64,000 nucleotides of DNA from positions 496,001 to 560,000 of the forward strand of contig NZ_AP014509.1 of assembly GCF_000828655.1 (NCBI RefSeq), written 5' to 3'. Below are positions 17,308 to 26,266 of the stretch, one piece after another. This DNA comes from Thermotoga caldifontis AZM44c09 (lineage in GTDB: Bacteria > Thermotogota > Thermotogae > Thermotogales > DSM-5069). The position numbers and the translations under genes were made by a program. The number at the start of each line of letters is the position of its first letter. The stretch's first letter is position 1. Below the pieces are notes generated by a model that was not told the DNA's origin, made no database searches, and saw only the letters and a program-made list of their open reading frames with translations.

Positions 17308-18882
17308 TCAGAAACGTTTCAGCTCGAAAGTTCTGTTCGTCAGATCGACATCGAGCCTGACGTTACCCATCTTCGTGTTGAAAGATTCGATACTGTAGGC
17401 CGGTTCTTCGTCGAAGATGTTGGACACTTTCACTTTTCCACCGAGCAGCTGGAGAGTGGTTTGCAGAATCTCGTTCGAAGAATCTTCGTAGAGTGAAAGA
17501 TCGTCGCTCAAAATTATCATGTTGTCCAGAACGCCACAGGTGTACGCGTAGAGCTTTCTTTCGTTCTCACTCAGCTCGGTTTTCTGCGTTCTCAAGAGTA
17601 AACAATCTGGATCGTTCTGCCAGAGTCTTCTGTTCATGAAAGATCTCGTGATGGCGTTTCTGAGCGCCCATTTCGCCGCCGGAATGCCCCGATCCGCCAA
17701 TCGCTCTCCCCAGTAAGGCGCGGTGTCCGGTCCTATCCTCATGCCATCGACGAGTCCGACCGCCGGAATGAGTGGAGAACCGCAACCCAGAACGAAGCCA
17801 TCCTTCACAGCTTCGCGTACGATCTTCAAACCTTCCCTCAGGGCCTGGATCGGGCTGATGGATCTCTGTCTTTCTCCAGGAAGGGCTCCCGCGAAGAGAA
17901 AATCGATCTTGAAATAGGAGAAACCCATTCGGCGGAGCGAGCTGAACAGTTCGTACAGCCACTGTTTCACATCTTCCCTGCTCAGATCCAGCGCGTAGAT
18001 GTTCTTCTTCCAGTTCCTGTAAGCGAGCTTCGGTTTTCCGTTTTCTTTCACCACCCAGTCTGGATGCCGCGCGAACAGCTTCGAAGTTTCAGAGACGCTG
18101 AACGGCGCGGTCCATATGCCTGGTTCAAAACCACTTTGAAGGATCGTTCTGGCCATCTCATCCAGGTTTGGAAAGCCATCCTTGCTGTCCAGCCAGTCGC
18201 CGATGTCCGCTTCGTAGCCATCGTCGATCTGGAAGATCTTTATGGGATATCTTTTCGCAAGGTCTAAATTCTTCAACACGTCCGGCCAGGTCAGATCCAG
18301 AAAATAGTGATACCAGCTGCACCATCCGACGAAGCGGTCTTTCTTGAACTGCGCGTTGTTTTCCTGCGCGACGAGTTCTGCGTACTCTGTTAACAGATCG
18401 TAGTCGTCAGAATTTTCTATGAAGACGAAGCTTTCGAGCGGGACGTAGTCTTCGAAATCTGTGTCGAAATATTCCAGGTACGCCACAAGCTCATTCTTCT
18501 CGAACGTGAAGAAAGGATGTGCGAACTTCGAAGTGAGGAAACCGTACAGTCTCCCGTGTCCCGCGACGAAGTAATCGCTTACGAGCCTGCTCGCGAGCAA
18601 CTCGGGAACAGGAGACGCTGAGTACTGCCAGTCCCTGTCCGGGCTGATGGGCTGAAACTCTTCCGTATCGATCGGTTTGCACGGCCCCCAGGATTGCCAG
18701 TTGTTCACGAAGGCTTTCTTGAAAGATTCTGTTCTGAAGATCTCTATCCTTCCAACCTTTCCTTTGATCTTTCCTTTCAGCATCCAGCCGAAGCTGGTCT
18801 TCACAAGCTCTGCCTTCACACAGTACTCGTTCGTTTCTACCGTGAACTCCCCTTCTTTCAAACTCCTTCCCATCACCTGCAT
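17308..18882 (-). CDS. galA: GH36 alpha-galactosidase
   Basis: 524 residues; ATG preceded by GAGGAGGG. No signal peptide, so cytosolic. Close to Thermotoga GalA in length and motifs: GWCSWYHYF, QIDDGYE, GIWTAPFSV, the nucleophile Asp in YFKIDFL (about residue 318), CGSPL, and the acid/base Asp in DGMRIGPDTAPYW. GH36 enzymes remove terminal alpha-1,6-galactose from raffinose-type sugars and galactomannan fragments. It lies between GH130 and GH4 genes with gaps of 13 and 20 bp, which suggests combined breakdown of galactosylated oligosaccharides. Confidence 0.93.
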   Translation of the reverse strand: MQVMGRSLKEGEFTVETNEYCVKAELVKTSFGWMLKGKIKGKVGRIEIFRTESFKKAFVNNWQSWGPCKPIDTEEFQPISPDRDWQYSASPVPELLASRLVSDYFVAGHGRLYGFLTSKFAHPFFTFEKNELVAYLEYFDTDFEDYVPLESFVFIENSDDYDLLTEYAELVAQENNAQFKKDRFVGWCSWYHYFLDLTWPDVLKNLDLAKRYPIKIFQIDDGYEADIGDWLDSKDGFPNLDEMARTILQSGFEPGIWTAPFSVSETSKLFARHPDWVVKENGKPKLAYRNWKKNIYALDLSREDVKQWLYELFSSLRRMGFSYFKIDFLFAGALPGERQRSISPIQALREGLKIVREAVKDGFVLGCGSPLIPAVGLVDGMRIGPDTAPYWGERLADRGIPAAKWALRNAITRSFMNRRLWQNDPDCLLLRTQKTELSENERKLYAYTCGVLDNMIILSDDLSLYEDSSNEILQTTLQLLGGKVKVSNIFDEEPAYSIESFNTKMGNVRLDVDLTNRTFELKRF

Positions 18883-18895
18883 GGTTCTTCCCTCC

Positions 18896-19882
18896 TCAGT
18901 CCGAATCCGAATTCTCTTTCACGAACTCAACTATCTCCTGTACGTAACCGAAGGCGACGGCCACGTAAGTGTCTGCCGCCCCGTAATAGATGGCGATCCT
19001 GCCGGTCTTTCCGTCACACAGCGCGGCACACGGAAAGACCACGTTCGGTACGAAACCGCACACCTCGTACTCTTCCTCGGGCGTGAGCAGGTAGTACTTG
19101 CTCCTGTGCAGCACTTTCGACGGATCCTCGAGATCCAGCAGGGCGGCACCGAAGCTGTAGACGTACCCGTTGCACGTCAGTGTCACGCCGTGGTATATCA
19201 AAAGCCATCCTTCGCTCGTTTCTATGGGTGCTGGTCCGGCGCCGATCTTCAGATTCTCCCACCAGTTCTTGCTGCTCCTTCCCATCACCCATCTGTGGTT
19301 GCCCCAGTGGATCATGTCGAAGCTCTCGCTCAGGAAGATGTCTCCGAAGGGCGTATGGCCCATGTCACTGGGCCTGTTGAGCATGACGTACTTACCGTTG
19401 ATCTTCCTCGGGAACAGCACACCGTTCCTGTTGCACGGAACGAAGGCGTTCGGCAGCCTGATGAAGTGTTTGAAATCCTTCGTCACGCCGACACCTATGG
19501 TTGGACCATGATCGTCGGTGCAGAAGGTTATGTAGTAACTGTCCTCTATCCTGACCACCCTCGGATCGTAGGCGTAGCCAACTGGAAACGGATTGCCGTA
19601 TTGATCGAACCACTGGATGGGTTCTTCCTCTATCTGCCAGTTTATTCCGTCTTTGCTGTGTCCAACGTGCAGGAAGGGTCTGGTGTTTTTGTGGTCCACT
19701 CTGAACACGCCGACAAAACCGTTTGAAAACGGTACGACTGCAGAGTTGAAAACGCGCGCACCTTTCTTGATGGGATTCCGTTTCGTGATGGGATTCTTGC
19801 TGTAACGCCACAGCACCCCATCGTGGCCCTTCGGTCTGTCCTCCCACGGCATGTTGGAAAGTTCTTCACAGTAGATTTTCAA
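18896..19882 (-). CDS. GH130 family glycoside phosphorylase
   Basis: 328 residues from TTG 19880-19882; AGGGGGG at 19887-19893 sets this start rather than the open frame's upstream codon at 19900. GH130 enzymes cleave beta-mannosidic bonds with phosphate, giving mannose 1-phosphate. Visible: FNSAVVPF, VGYAYDPRVVRIEDSYYITFC with the catalytic Asp, NRNGVLFPRKINGKYVMLNRPSD, WWENLKIGAGPAPI, WLLIYHGV and YYGAADT near the end. It resembles the Thermotoga GH130 protein of the mannan gene cluster. Next to alpha-galactosidase, a galactomannan-oligosaccharide role is reasonable; exact specificity is not readable. Confidence 0.92.
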   Translation of the reverse strand: MKIYCEELSNMPWEDRPKGHDGVLWRYSKNPITKRNPIKKGARVFNSAVVPFSNGFVGVFRVDHKNTRPFLHVGHSKDGINWQIEEEPIQWFDQYGNPFPVGYAYDPRVVRIEDSYYITFCTDDHGPTIGVGVTKDFKHFIRLPNAFVPCNRNGVLFPRKINGKYVMLNRPSDMGHTPFGDIFLSESFDMIHWGNHRWVMGRSSKNWWENLKIGAGPAPIETSEGWLLIYHGVTLTCNGYVYSFGAALLDLEDPSKVLHRSKYYLLTPEEEYEVCGFVPNVVFPCAALCDGKTGRIAIYYGAADTYVAVAFGYVQEIVEFVKENSDSD

Positions 19883-19910
19883 AACGGTCCCCCCTATCAA
19901 TATCTGACTT

Positions 19911-20477
19911 TCAAAAGCTCGGCGGGCTGACCACCCAGATACCTATCGCCGTGACGTTCCCAACGTTTCTCCACCTGTGTGGCACAGTGGAAGGATAGGT
20001 TATGCTGTCACCTTCGTTCAGGACGACTTTCCTGTCCCCAAGAGTTATTTCGACACTGCCCTGAACGATGATACCGGATTCGATCCCTTCGTGCGCGTAA
20101 AAGGAGTCGCCACTGTCACAACCCGGTTCAAGATAAGATATGAACATTGAGTAAGCCTTGTTCTTCGTCGAGATGAGTTCGTACGTCAAACCAGGGCACA
20201 CGATCACCTTGCGCCGTTCGTTTTTCCTCACCACACCTTTGAGCGCCTGCTCGCCTATCTCTTGTTCGACGAGCGAGATGATCGTCTCACCGAGGGCGGA
20301 CAGGATTCTCTTGAGCGTGCTCAAAGATGGCGATACTTTTCCATGTTCTATCTGGCTGATCAGGCCGGGAGTGACACCCGCAAGCTTCGCGAGTTCCCTC
20401 ACCGTCATGTGTTTGGCCTGCCTGAGGGTTCTTATCTTCTGACCTATGTTGTCGAGTTCACCATCCATTTCGTTCAT
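19911..20477 (-). CDS. XRE-cupin transcriptional regulator
   Basis: 188 residues. An XRE helix-turn-helix occupies about residues 10-65 (RTLRQAKHMTVRELAKLAGVTPGLISQIEHG), and a small-molecule-binding cupin barrel about 105-185 (GIESGIIVQGSVEITLGDRKVVLNEGD, YPSTVPHRWRNVG). Such PuuR/YdcN-type regulators control local catabolic operons. The start overlaps the DUF1177 stop (ATGA); a second ATG at 20466-20468 is slightly better spaced from GGGGG. As the last gene of the aroM-Dpp operon, it probably regulates that operon, the ligand being its substrate or a product. Confidence 0.93.
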   Translation of the reverse strand: MNEMDGELDNIGQKIRTLRQAKHMTVRELAKLAGVTPGLISQIEHGKVSPSLSTLKRILSALGETIISLVEQEIGEQALKGVVRKNERRKVIVCPGLTYELISTKNKAYSMFISYLEPGCDSGDSFYAHEGIESGIIVQGSVEITLGDRKVVLNEGDSITYPSTVPHRWRNVGNVTAIGIWVVSPPSF

Positions 20478-21388
20478 CCCCCAGTCACGAGGTGAGTGAA
20501 GTCACCGTACAGTCTCACCAGTTTTTCGAACTCGGCTTCATCGTAAAACCTGATCTGCCTGCGGCCGAAGTATTTGGCAACCTCCACACAGAACCTCGCC
20601 GCAAGTTCAATATCGACCTCGTGCGATGCCCCGGTCGCACAGCCAGCCACAGGAACTTCAGTCGTTATGGCCACTCCAACGACCGGGACGTTAGGAACAA
20701 CGGTGCAGGGCTGCATGATGCTGTTTATGTGATACACCCCGTTGTCGTAGGGCGTTATGTCCTGCATCGTTATCGGTAGCACGAAGGGCACAGTGCCACA
20801 CACGTTTTCATAGATGTTCAACAGATCTTCCGACACCTTGAGTATATATCCCTTGACGACCGTTGGCGAAATCGCAAAGCCTCTCTTTTTCACAATTCTG
20901 TTGCCCTTCGTGGTATCGATGGAAAGAACCGCATCAACGTGTCTGTTGAGCATCAGCTGCAACACTTCTCTCACACCGATCGGTGAATCCATGAACGGTA
21001 CTGGTTTGTGCTCTTTGGTTGGAGCGTTTGGGCAAACGTGCGTCGCCACGAACACCGTACCTGCAAGCTCTTCTCCTTTCTGCCTCATCTGTGCCAGTTT
21101 CAGCGCACACGCGAGCGCGGCAACAGCACCATCCGCATCGCTCACCAGTCCGATCATTTCTGGCCTGGCTCCCACTCCTCCCAGCTGGCCAACTATGCCC
21201 AGAACGGGCGCCGAGCCATCGTCACCGTGGATCGTTATTCTGACGACGTCTGTCTTGCCGCGGGGTGTTGTCACAGTTTCGAACTCGGCGTGCACGCCTT
21301 CAAAACCGTTGAAAAGCTCACAGACTCTTTGACCGTTCGCATTAGGATCATCCAGAACCTCGATCGCAGTCATTACCTGCGATAGCAT
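20474..21388 (-). CDS. DUF1177 family protein
   Basis: 304 residues from ATG 21386-21388, preceded by GGAGGTG; the longer open frame starts inside that site. The sequence fits the uncharacterised DUF1177 family: MTAIEVLDDPNANGQRV near the start, GIVGQLGGVGARPEMIGLVSDADGA, THVCPNAPTKEHKPVPFMDSPIG, DAVLSIDTTKGN, and PVAGCATGASHEVDIELA near the end. Conserved His, Cys and acidic residues make an enzyme plausible, possibly metal-dependent. No transmembrane or signal segment. Located between oppF and the XRE-cupin gene in the operon; the reaction is unknown. Confidence 0.85.
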   Translation of the reverse strand: MLSQVMTAIEVLDDPNANGQRVCELFNGFEGVHAEFETVTTPRGKTDVVRITIHGDDGSAPVLGIVGQLGGVGARPEMIGLVSDADGAVAALACALKLAQMRQKGEELAGTVFVATHVCPNAPTKEHKPVPFMDSPIGVREVLQLMLNRHVDAVLSIDTTKGNRIVKKRGFAISPTVVKGYILKVSEDLLNIYENVCGTVPFVLPITMQDITPYDNGVYHINSIMQPCTVVPNVPVVGVAITTEVPVAGCATGASHEVDIELAARFCVEVAKYFGRRQIRFYDEAEFEKLVRLYGDFTHLVTGG

Positions 21389-21390
21389 GC

Positions 21391-22320
21391 TCACACCTCC
21401 GTGTAAAGATGGCATCTCACTTTTCGACCTCTGAAATCTATCAGCGGTGGTTTCTCACTGCATTTGCTGAAGGCAAAATCACACCTCGTTCTGAAGGGAC
21501 ACCCTTCAGGTGGGTTCAGTGGGCTGGGTATCTCACCTTTGAGAGAAAAATCCTTCAGCTTGTTTGCTTCGAGGGTCGGAATAGCGGCAACGAGGGCCTT
21601 GGTGTACGGATGCAATGGTTCCTCCAAGATTTTCTGCGTCTCTCCCATCTCCATGATTTGGCCAAGGTACATCACCATGGTTTGATCCGATATATGGTAC
21701 GCAATTTTCAAATCGTGCGTGATGAGGATGTAAGTTAGCGAATACGACTGTTTGAGATCTATCAAAAGATTCAGTATTTGCGCCTGAACTGAAACGTCCA
21801 GTGCCGACGTGGGTTCGTCCAGGATGAGCAATTTCGGCTTCAAGACGAGACATCTTGCTATCGCCACTCTCTGCTTTTGTCCACCGCTCAGCTGGTGAGG
21901 ATACTTCCATAGCACATCTTCAGTCAATCCCACAGCTCTGAGTGTTTCGTAAACGAGTTTCTTTCTCTCTTCTCTGTTGGCTACCCTGTGTATCCTCAGT
22001 CCTTCTTCTATACTGAACAAAATGGTTTTGCGCGGATCGAGAGAACTCTCTGGATCCTGGAAAACCATCTGTATCTGACCGGATCTTTTCAAAGGTGATC
22101 CCATGAAGTGTATCGAACCGGTTGTAGGTTTGTATATACCGCAGAGTATGCGAGCAATAGTAGATTTGCCGGACCCACTCTCACCAACGATGCTGAACAC
22201 ACTCTTTTCTTTCACAGTGAACGACACGTCCTGAACAGCTCTAAGAAACTTAACAGGCCTACCAAGAATATCAAATTCGATAGCGAACTCTTTTGAGAGA
22301 TTTTCAACTCTCAGAATCAT
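21391..22320 (-). CDS. Oligopeptide-type ABC transporter ATP-binding protein (OppF/DppF)
   Basis: 309 residues. Complete ATPase: Walker A GESGSGKST, Q-loop QMVFQDPESSLDPR, signature LSGGQKQR, Walker B LLILDEPTSALD, switch His in ITHDL. The C-terminal oligopeptide/dipeptide domain with HPYTKALVAAIP and four cysteines near CPFRTRCDFAFSKC is typical of the OppF/DppF half. ATG follows directly after the oppD-type stop. It partners with the genes at 22321, 24456 and 25265. Confidence 0.95.
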   Translation of the reverse strand: MILRVENLSKEFAIEFDILGRPVKFLRAVQDVSFTVKEKSVFSIVGESGSGKSTIARILCGIYKPTTGSIHFMGSPLKRSGQIQMVFQDPESSLDPRKTILFSIEEGLRIHRVANREERKKLVYETLRAVGLTEDVLWKYPHQLSGGQKQRVAIARCLVLKPKLLILDEPTSALDVSVQAQILNLLIDLKQSYSLTYILITHDLKIAYHISDQTMVMYLGQIMEMGETQKILEEPLHPYTKALVAAIPTLEANKLKDFSLKGEIPSPLNPPEGCPFRTRCDFAFSKCSEKPPLIDFRGRKVRCHLYTEV

Positions 22321-23280
22321 TCAGACCCCCGCTTTCTCGTACAGCCAGCATTTTACGAACCGTTCCTGCGTCCAAATTTCAGGGGGATCTTGTCGAGTGC
22401 AAATTTCAAGTCTTTTGTCACAGCGAGGATGAAACCGACACCCTGACGGTGGACTCAATGGGCTTGGGACATTGCCTTCAATGGAGTGTAGTTTCGATTC
22501 TCTCTTCTTCAAATCTGGAATGGAACTGATCAATCCCTGAGTGTAAGGATGAAGGGGAGCCGTGAAAAGCTTTCTCGTTGGTGATATCTCGCAAATTTTT
22601 CCAGCGTACATCACGATGACTTTGTCTGCTATCTGAGCTACCAGGCTTAAATCGTGGCTTATGAAAAGTATCGAAGTTTTCGAGCTGCATTTCAACTGCC
22701 TGAACAGTTGCATGATCTGTGCCTGTATCGTGACGTCCAACGCGGTGGTTGGCTCGTCAGCGATGAGCAGCTTTGGTTCACATAACATGGCCATCGCGAT
22801 CATTGCCCTTTGCCTCATGCCACCACTGTATTCGAACGGATATCTCTCGAGCATTTCCTCTGCTTCGAAAATGCCCAGCTTTGTCATTGTTTCTATGACT
22901 TTCTTTCTTGCTTCTTCTTTGCTCATTTTGAAGTTTTCAATCAGCACTTCGCACAGTTGCTGGCCTATTTTCATGTTGGGGTTCAGGGAATTGAGAGGAT
23001 TCTGAAACACCATGCTCATCTTTCTTCCTCGTGGATGATCTTCAGTGCTGGTTATATCGATTCCATCGAAAACGATTCTCCCGGTGGTAATTCTTGCATT
23101 TTTAGGTAGAAGCCCCATAATTGCCAAAGCTGTGACGCTCTTTCCAGAACCGCTCTCTCCAACAAGACCGACGCACTCACCTTCAAACACAGTGAAAGAA
23201 ACGCCGTCGGGAACACGAAATCTTGCAAATCTGCTTTTGAATTCAATTGCGAGGTTCTCAACGAGAAGGAGGGACTTCAA
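22321..23280 (-). CDS. Oligopeptide-type ABC transporter ATP-binding protein (OppD/DppD)
   Basis: 319 residues. Walker A GESGSGKSV, Q-loop MVFQNPLNSLNP, signature YSGGMRQR, Walker B LLIADEPTTALD and ISHDL switch are all intact; the C-terminal HPYTQGLISSIPDL and GCRFHPRCDKRLEIC segments match the OppD/DppD subfamily, where an iron-sulfur-type cysteine cluster is often found. Overlaps the M20 gene by four bases and abuts the oppF-type gene, so all transporter subunits come from one transcript. Confidence 0.95.
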   Translation of the reverse strand: MKSLLLVENLAIEFKSRFARFRVPDGVSFTVFEGECVGLVGESGSGKSVTALAIMGLLPKNARITTGRIVFDGIDITSTEDHPRGRKMSMVFQNPLNSLNPNMKIGQQLCEVLIENFKMSKEEARKKVIETMTKLGIFEAEEMLERYPFEYSGGMRQRAMIAMAMLCEPKLLIADEPTTALDVTIQAQIMQLFRQLKCSSKTSILFISHDLSLVAQIADKVIVMYAGKICEISPTRKLFTAPLHPYTQGLISSIPDLKKRESKLHSIEGNVPSPLSPPSGCRFHPRCDKRLEICTRQDPPEIWTQERFVKCWLYEKAGV

Positions 23281-24443
23281 AACTCCCTCCTCCTTTCTTG
23301 AAAGTACTGCTTCACTTCCTGGAGAAATCTTTCGTCCGTCATGAGATCATACACGGTGAAAGCGAGAGCCTTAGTGGCTCGTATCATGGCTCTGTAACCA
23401 TACTGCGAGTTTGCTGCCTTCGCGAATTCTCTTGTGTGGGTGGGTATGGTCTTCTCACCCGTGATGTTTATGTATGCATGGATCGTTGGTACTACATGAC
23501 TCACAGCACCTGTGTCTGTTGAGCCGACCCCTTGTTCGTACGTTCTTGGACTCACTCTTTCTCCAACCAATCTATAGTTCTCTTCGAGTTTTCTGGCTAA
23601 TGGTACGTTCACGTACACTTCCGGCATTTCTTCAGCAAGGCTTATCCGTCCATCGCAACCAGTCATCCTTGCCGCGCTTAAAACAATCTCGCGGAACCTT
23701 TCTTCGAGCTCTTCAACCTGTTCCATCCTCAAGGCCCTGATCGCAAGTTCTGCACTGGTATACTCAGGGATCGTGTTGAAAGATTGACCACCATTTGTTA
23801 TAATTCCGTGTATCCTGACCTTCTCTGGAAGCTGTTGCCTCCAGAGTCCTATCGCGTTGAACATAAGAATGAGAGCATCTAAAGCGTTCCTCCCACTCGC
23901 TGGATCTGCTGCTGCGTGTGCGGATTTTCCAAAAAACTCCACCACGTACCGGCGGATCGCGTAGGCTATATCAAAGCCAGTACTCATCGACGCGGGATGT
24001 ATCATCATCGCAACGTCTACATCGTCGAAAATCCCGGCATTGATCAGTTGCTTTTTTCCCGCCCCTCTCTCCTCTGCCGGACAACCCACAACTACCACGC
24101 TACAAGGCAACTCACCCAGTGCCTTCTTGACAGCAACAGCAGCTCCACAACTCATAACGCCTATCATATTGTGCCCACATGCATGGCCTATCTCCGGGAG
24201 AGCGTCATATTCTGCGAGCAAGGCGATCCTTGGCCTTCCTCCTCCTGTTTCTGCCAGGAAAGCGGTCTTCAAACCCGCAATGTTCTTTTTGACCATGAAA
24301 CCGTTTTGCTTCAGAAAATCGACGAGCAGCTTTGAAGATTCTTTCTCCTCATAAGAGAGCTCTGCAATTTTGAATATCTTTTTCGCCAGATCGATTAATT
24401 CTTCTTTCATTGAGTCCACAACCTGTGCGATCTTTTCCTTCAT
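23277..24443 (-). CDS. M20D-type amidohydrolase/peptidase
   Basis: 388 residues, cytosolic. Metal ligands of the M20 family are visible: GHACGHN (His, Cys, His), PAEERGAGK with the catalytic Glu pair, MIHPASMS with a His, and a C-terminal PTHTREF-type His. The dimerisation domain begins near SAHAAADPASGRNALDA. The HACGHN form points to the M20D/AbgB-like group, which cleaves N-acyl or p-aminobenzoyl amino acids and dipeptides. Sitting inside the Dpp operon between dppC and oppD, it most likely hydrolyses the imported compound. Confidence 0.92.
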   Translation of the reverse strand: MKEKIAQVVDSMKEELIDLAKKIFKIAELSYEEKESSKLLVDFLKQNGFMVKKNIAGLKTAFLAETGGGRPRIALLAEYDALPEIGHACGHNMIGVMSCGAAVAVKKALGELPCSVVVVGCPAEERGAGKKQLINAGIFDDVDVAMMIHPASMSTGFDIAYAIRRYVVEFFGKSAHAAADPASGRNALDALILMFNAIGLWRQQLPEKVRIHGIITNGGQSFNTIPEYTSAELAIRALRMEQVEELEERFREIVLSAARMTGCDGRISLAEEMPEVYVNVPLARKLEENYRLVGERVSPRTYEQGVGSTDTGAVSHVVPTIHAYINITGEKTIPTHTREFAKAANSQYGYRAMIRATKALAFTVYDLMTDERFLQEVKQYFQERRREF

Positions 24444-24455
24444 TTTTTCTCCCCC

Positions 24456-25268
24456 TCAGCTCTTCAGTCTTGGATCCAGAAGATCTCTCAAACCGTCACC
24501 AAGTACATTGAACCCAAGGCAGGTTAGTAAGATTGCGAATCCGGGAAATATTGCCATGTGTGGCGCTGTCTGCAAGTAGTTTCTGGCCTCCGCGAGCATG
24601 CTTCCCCACGAGGGCGTAGGAGGTTGAATACCTAAACCTAAAAAACTCAGTGTCGCTTCGCTTATTACCGCCCCGGAGAAGTTGAGGGAACTGTACACGA
24701 TCAAAACTGGTACGATGTTGGGTATGACGTGGTGGAAAATGATCCACAAATGTGATGCTCCGAGTGCCCGTGCAGCCAGCACAAATTCTTCGCTTTTGAT
24801 GTTTAAAACGGCGCTTCTGACAATTCTTGAAAAGCTCGGTACCATGACTATTCCTATCGCCAGCATCGCATTGAACAAACCCGCCCCAAGAACAGCCATC
24901 ATAGCAATGGCCAACAGCACATAAGGGAAAGATAAGAGGGCATCCATGAACCTCATGAGAACGGCATCGAAAAGACCCCCGAAGTAACCTGCGATGATCC
25001 CCAGAACTGTTCCAACCAAAGCACCTATGCCTACCGCGATGACACCGACAATCAGTGAGATGCGACTACCGTATATGAGTCTCGAGAATATGTCCCTACC
25101 GTAGTCGTCGGTGCCCAGAATGTGTCCCCCTTCTCCAGGTTTCGCGAAAATGTACAAAAAATCCATCTCGTCGACTTCATGAGTCGCTATGAGTGGAGCA
25201 AAAACGGCGAGAAGAACATTCAGAACAACTATTGAAAGGCCGAACACGATCTGTTTGTTCATCCTCAA
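24456..25268 (-). CDS. Dipeptide-type ABC transporter permease (DppC)
   Basis: 270 residues with about six membrane helices. The N-terminal helix is followed by a short external loop with GTDDYGRDIFSRLIYGSR, the family hallmark, then the BPD_transp_1 core with the EAA loop AARALGASHLWIIFHHVIPN that contacts the ATPases, and ATLSFLGLGIQPPTPSWG near the end. Start overlaps the dppB stop by four bases. Confidence 0.94.
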   Translation of the reverse strand: MRMNKQIVFGLSIVVLNVLLAVFAPLIATHEVDEMDFLYIFAKPGEGGHILGTDDYGRDIFSRLIYGSRISLIVGVIAVGIGALVGTVLGIIAGYFGGLFDAVLMRFMDALLSFPYVLLAIAMMAVLGAGLFNAMLAIGIVMVPSFSRIVRSAVLNIKSEEFVLAARALGASHLWIIFHHVIPNIVPVLIVYSSLNFSGAVISEATLSFLGLGIQPPTPSWGSMLAEARNYLQTAPHMAIFPGFAILLTCLGFNVLGDGLRDLLDPRLKS

Positions 25269-26224
25269 AGACCACCCCTGTAACTCTGCCTGATCTTGGG
25301 ATTTATGAACGCATAAGCTATGTCTACAGCTAAATTCACAAAGATGTACATGATTGCCGTGAAGAGAACCTCACCTTGTACGAGCATATAGTCACGCCTG
25401 AAGATCCCATCAACCATGAGTTTTCCAAGTCCAGGGAGTGCAAACACTGTTTCTGTCAGAACAGCCCCCGCGAGCAGATTTCCCAGCTGCAAACCTATGA
25501 CTGTTATGACGGGAACAAGAGCATTTCTCAGAGCATGTCTGTAGAGGATAAGACTCTTTCGGAGTCCTTTTGCGTAAGCGGTCCTTATGTAGTCCTGATT
25601 CAGTACCTCGAGCATGCTTGAGCGTGTGAAGCGAGCGATCGTTCCAGTGGAGAGAATTCCAAGTGCGAGTGATGGGAGAACGAAGTGACTCACGACATCC
25701 CAGAGCCCTTTGTTTGGATCACCGAGCCCAACAGCGGGAAGCCATCCGAGTTTGAGGGAGAAGATTATGATGAGGATCATCCCGAACCAGAAGATTGGTA
25801 TAGAAAGCCCCATCAGAGCCAGAATAGTCACGAGTAGATCGACTAAGGAGTTGTGCTTTATCGCTGCCAAGACCCCAGCAGGTATACCTATGCTCACGGC
25901 GATTGTCAGGGCGCACAGACTCAGCATGATCGTGACGGGTAGTCTTTCCAGGATCAATGAGAGTACGCTCTGCCTGTAGATGAGTGATACCCCAAGATCA
26001 CCCGTAATCACTCTCTTCACATAAACCAAGAACTGAATCAACAGAGGCTTGTCCAGGCCAAGCTCCCGTCTGAATCTGGCTATATCTTCAGCACGCGCCT
26101 GCGGACCCAGTAAGACCATCGCCGGATCGCCCGGGATAAGTTTCATCAAAAGAAAGGCCGTCAGAATGACGAAGAAGAGCGTGGGTATGATCTGAATGAT
26201 TCTTTTGGAAATGTATTTCCCCAT
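25265..26224 (-). CDS. Dipeptide-type ABC transporter permease (DppB)
   Basis: 319 residues with about six membrane helices. DppB features: N-terminal MGKYISKRIIQIIPTL-type helix, the periplasmic DPAMVLLGPQA loop, GDLGVSLIYRQSV, and the cytoplasmic EAA loop with TAYAKGLRKSLILYRHALRNAL. Forms the membrane channel together with the DppC-type permease at 24456-25268. Separated from the binding-protein gene by a 42-bp spacer with a strong stem-loop. Confidence 0.94.
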   Translation of the reverse strand: MGKYISKRIIQIIPTLFFVILTAFLLMKLIPGDPAMVLLGPQARAEDIARFRRELGLDKPLLIQFLVYVKRVITGDLGVSLIYRQSVLSLILERLPVTIMLSLCALTIAVSIGIPAGVLAAIKHNSLVDLLVTILALMGLSIPIFWFGMILIIIFSLKLGWLPAVGLGDPNKGLWDVVSHFVLPSLALGILSTGTIARFTRSSMLEVLNQDYIRTAYAKGLRKSLILYRHALRNALVPVITVIGLQLGNLLAGAVLTETVFALPGLGKLMVDGIFRRDYMLVQGEVLFTAIMYIFVNLAVDIAYAFINPKIRQSYRGGL

Positions 26225-26244
26225 TCAACCACTCCAAAGAGAAA

Positions 26245-26264
26245 GGAGGCGCTTGCGCGCCTCC
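26245..26264 (-). terminator. Stem-loop between binding protein and permease genes
   Basis: On the minus strand GGAGGCGC and GCGCCTCC form a perfect 8-bp stem with a 4-base loop, followed by TTTCTCTTT. It probably acts as a partial terminator or 3' stabiliser, letting the binding protein be made in excess over the membrane subunits. Confidence 0.65.
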
Positions 26265-26266
26265 CA

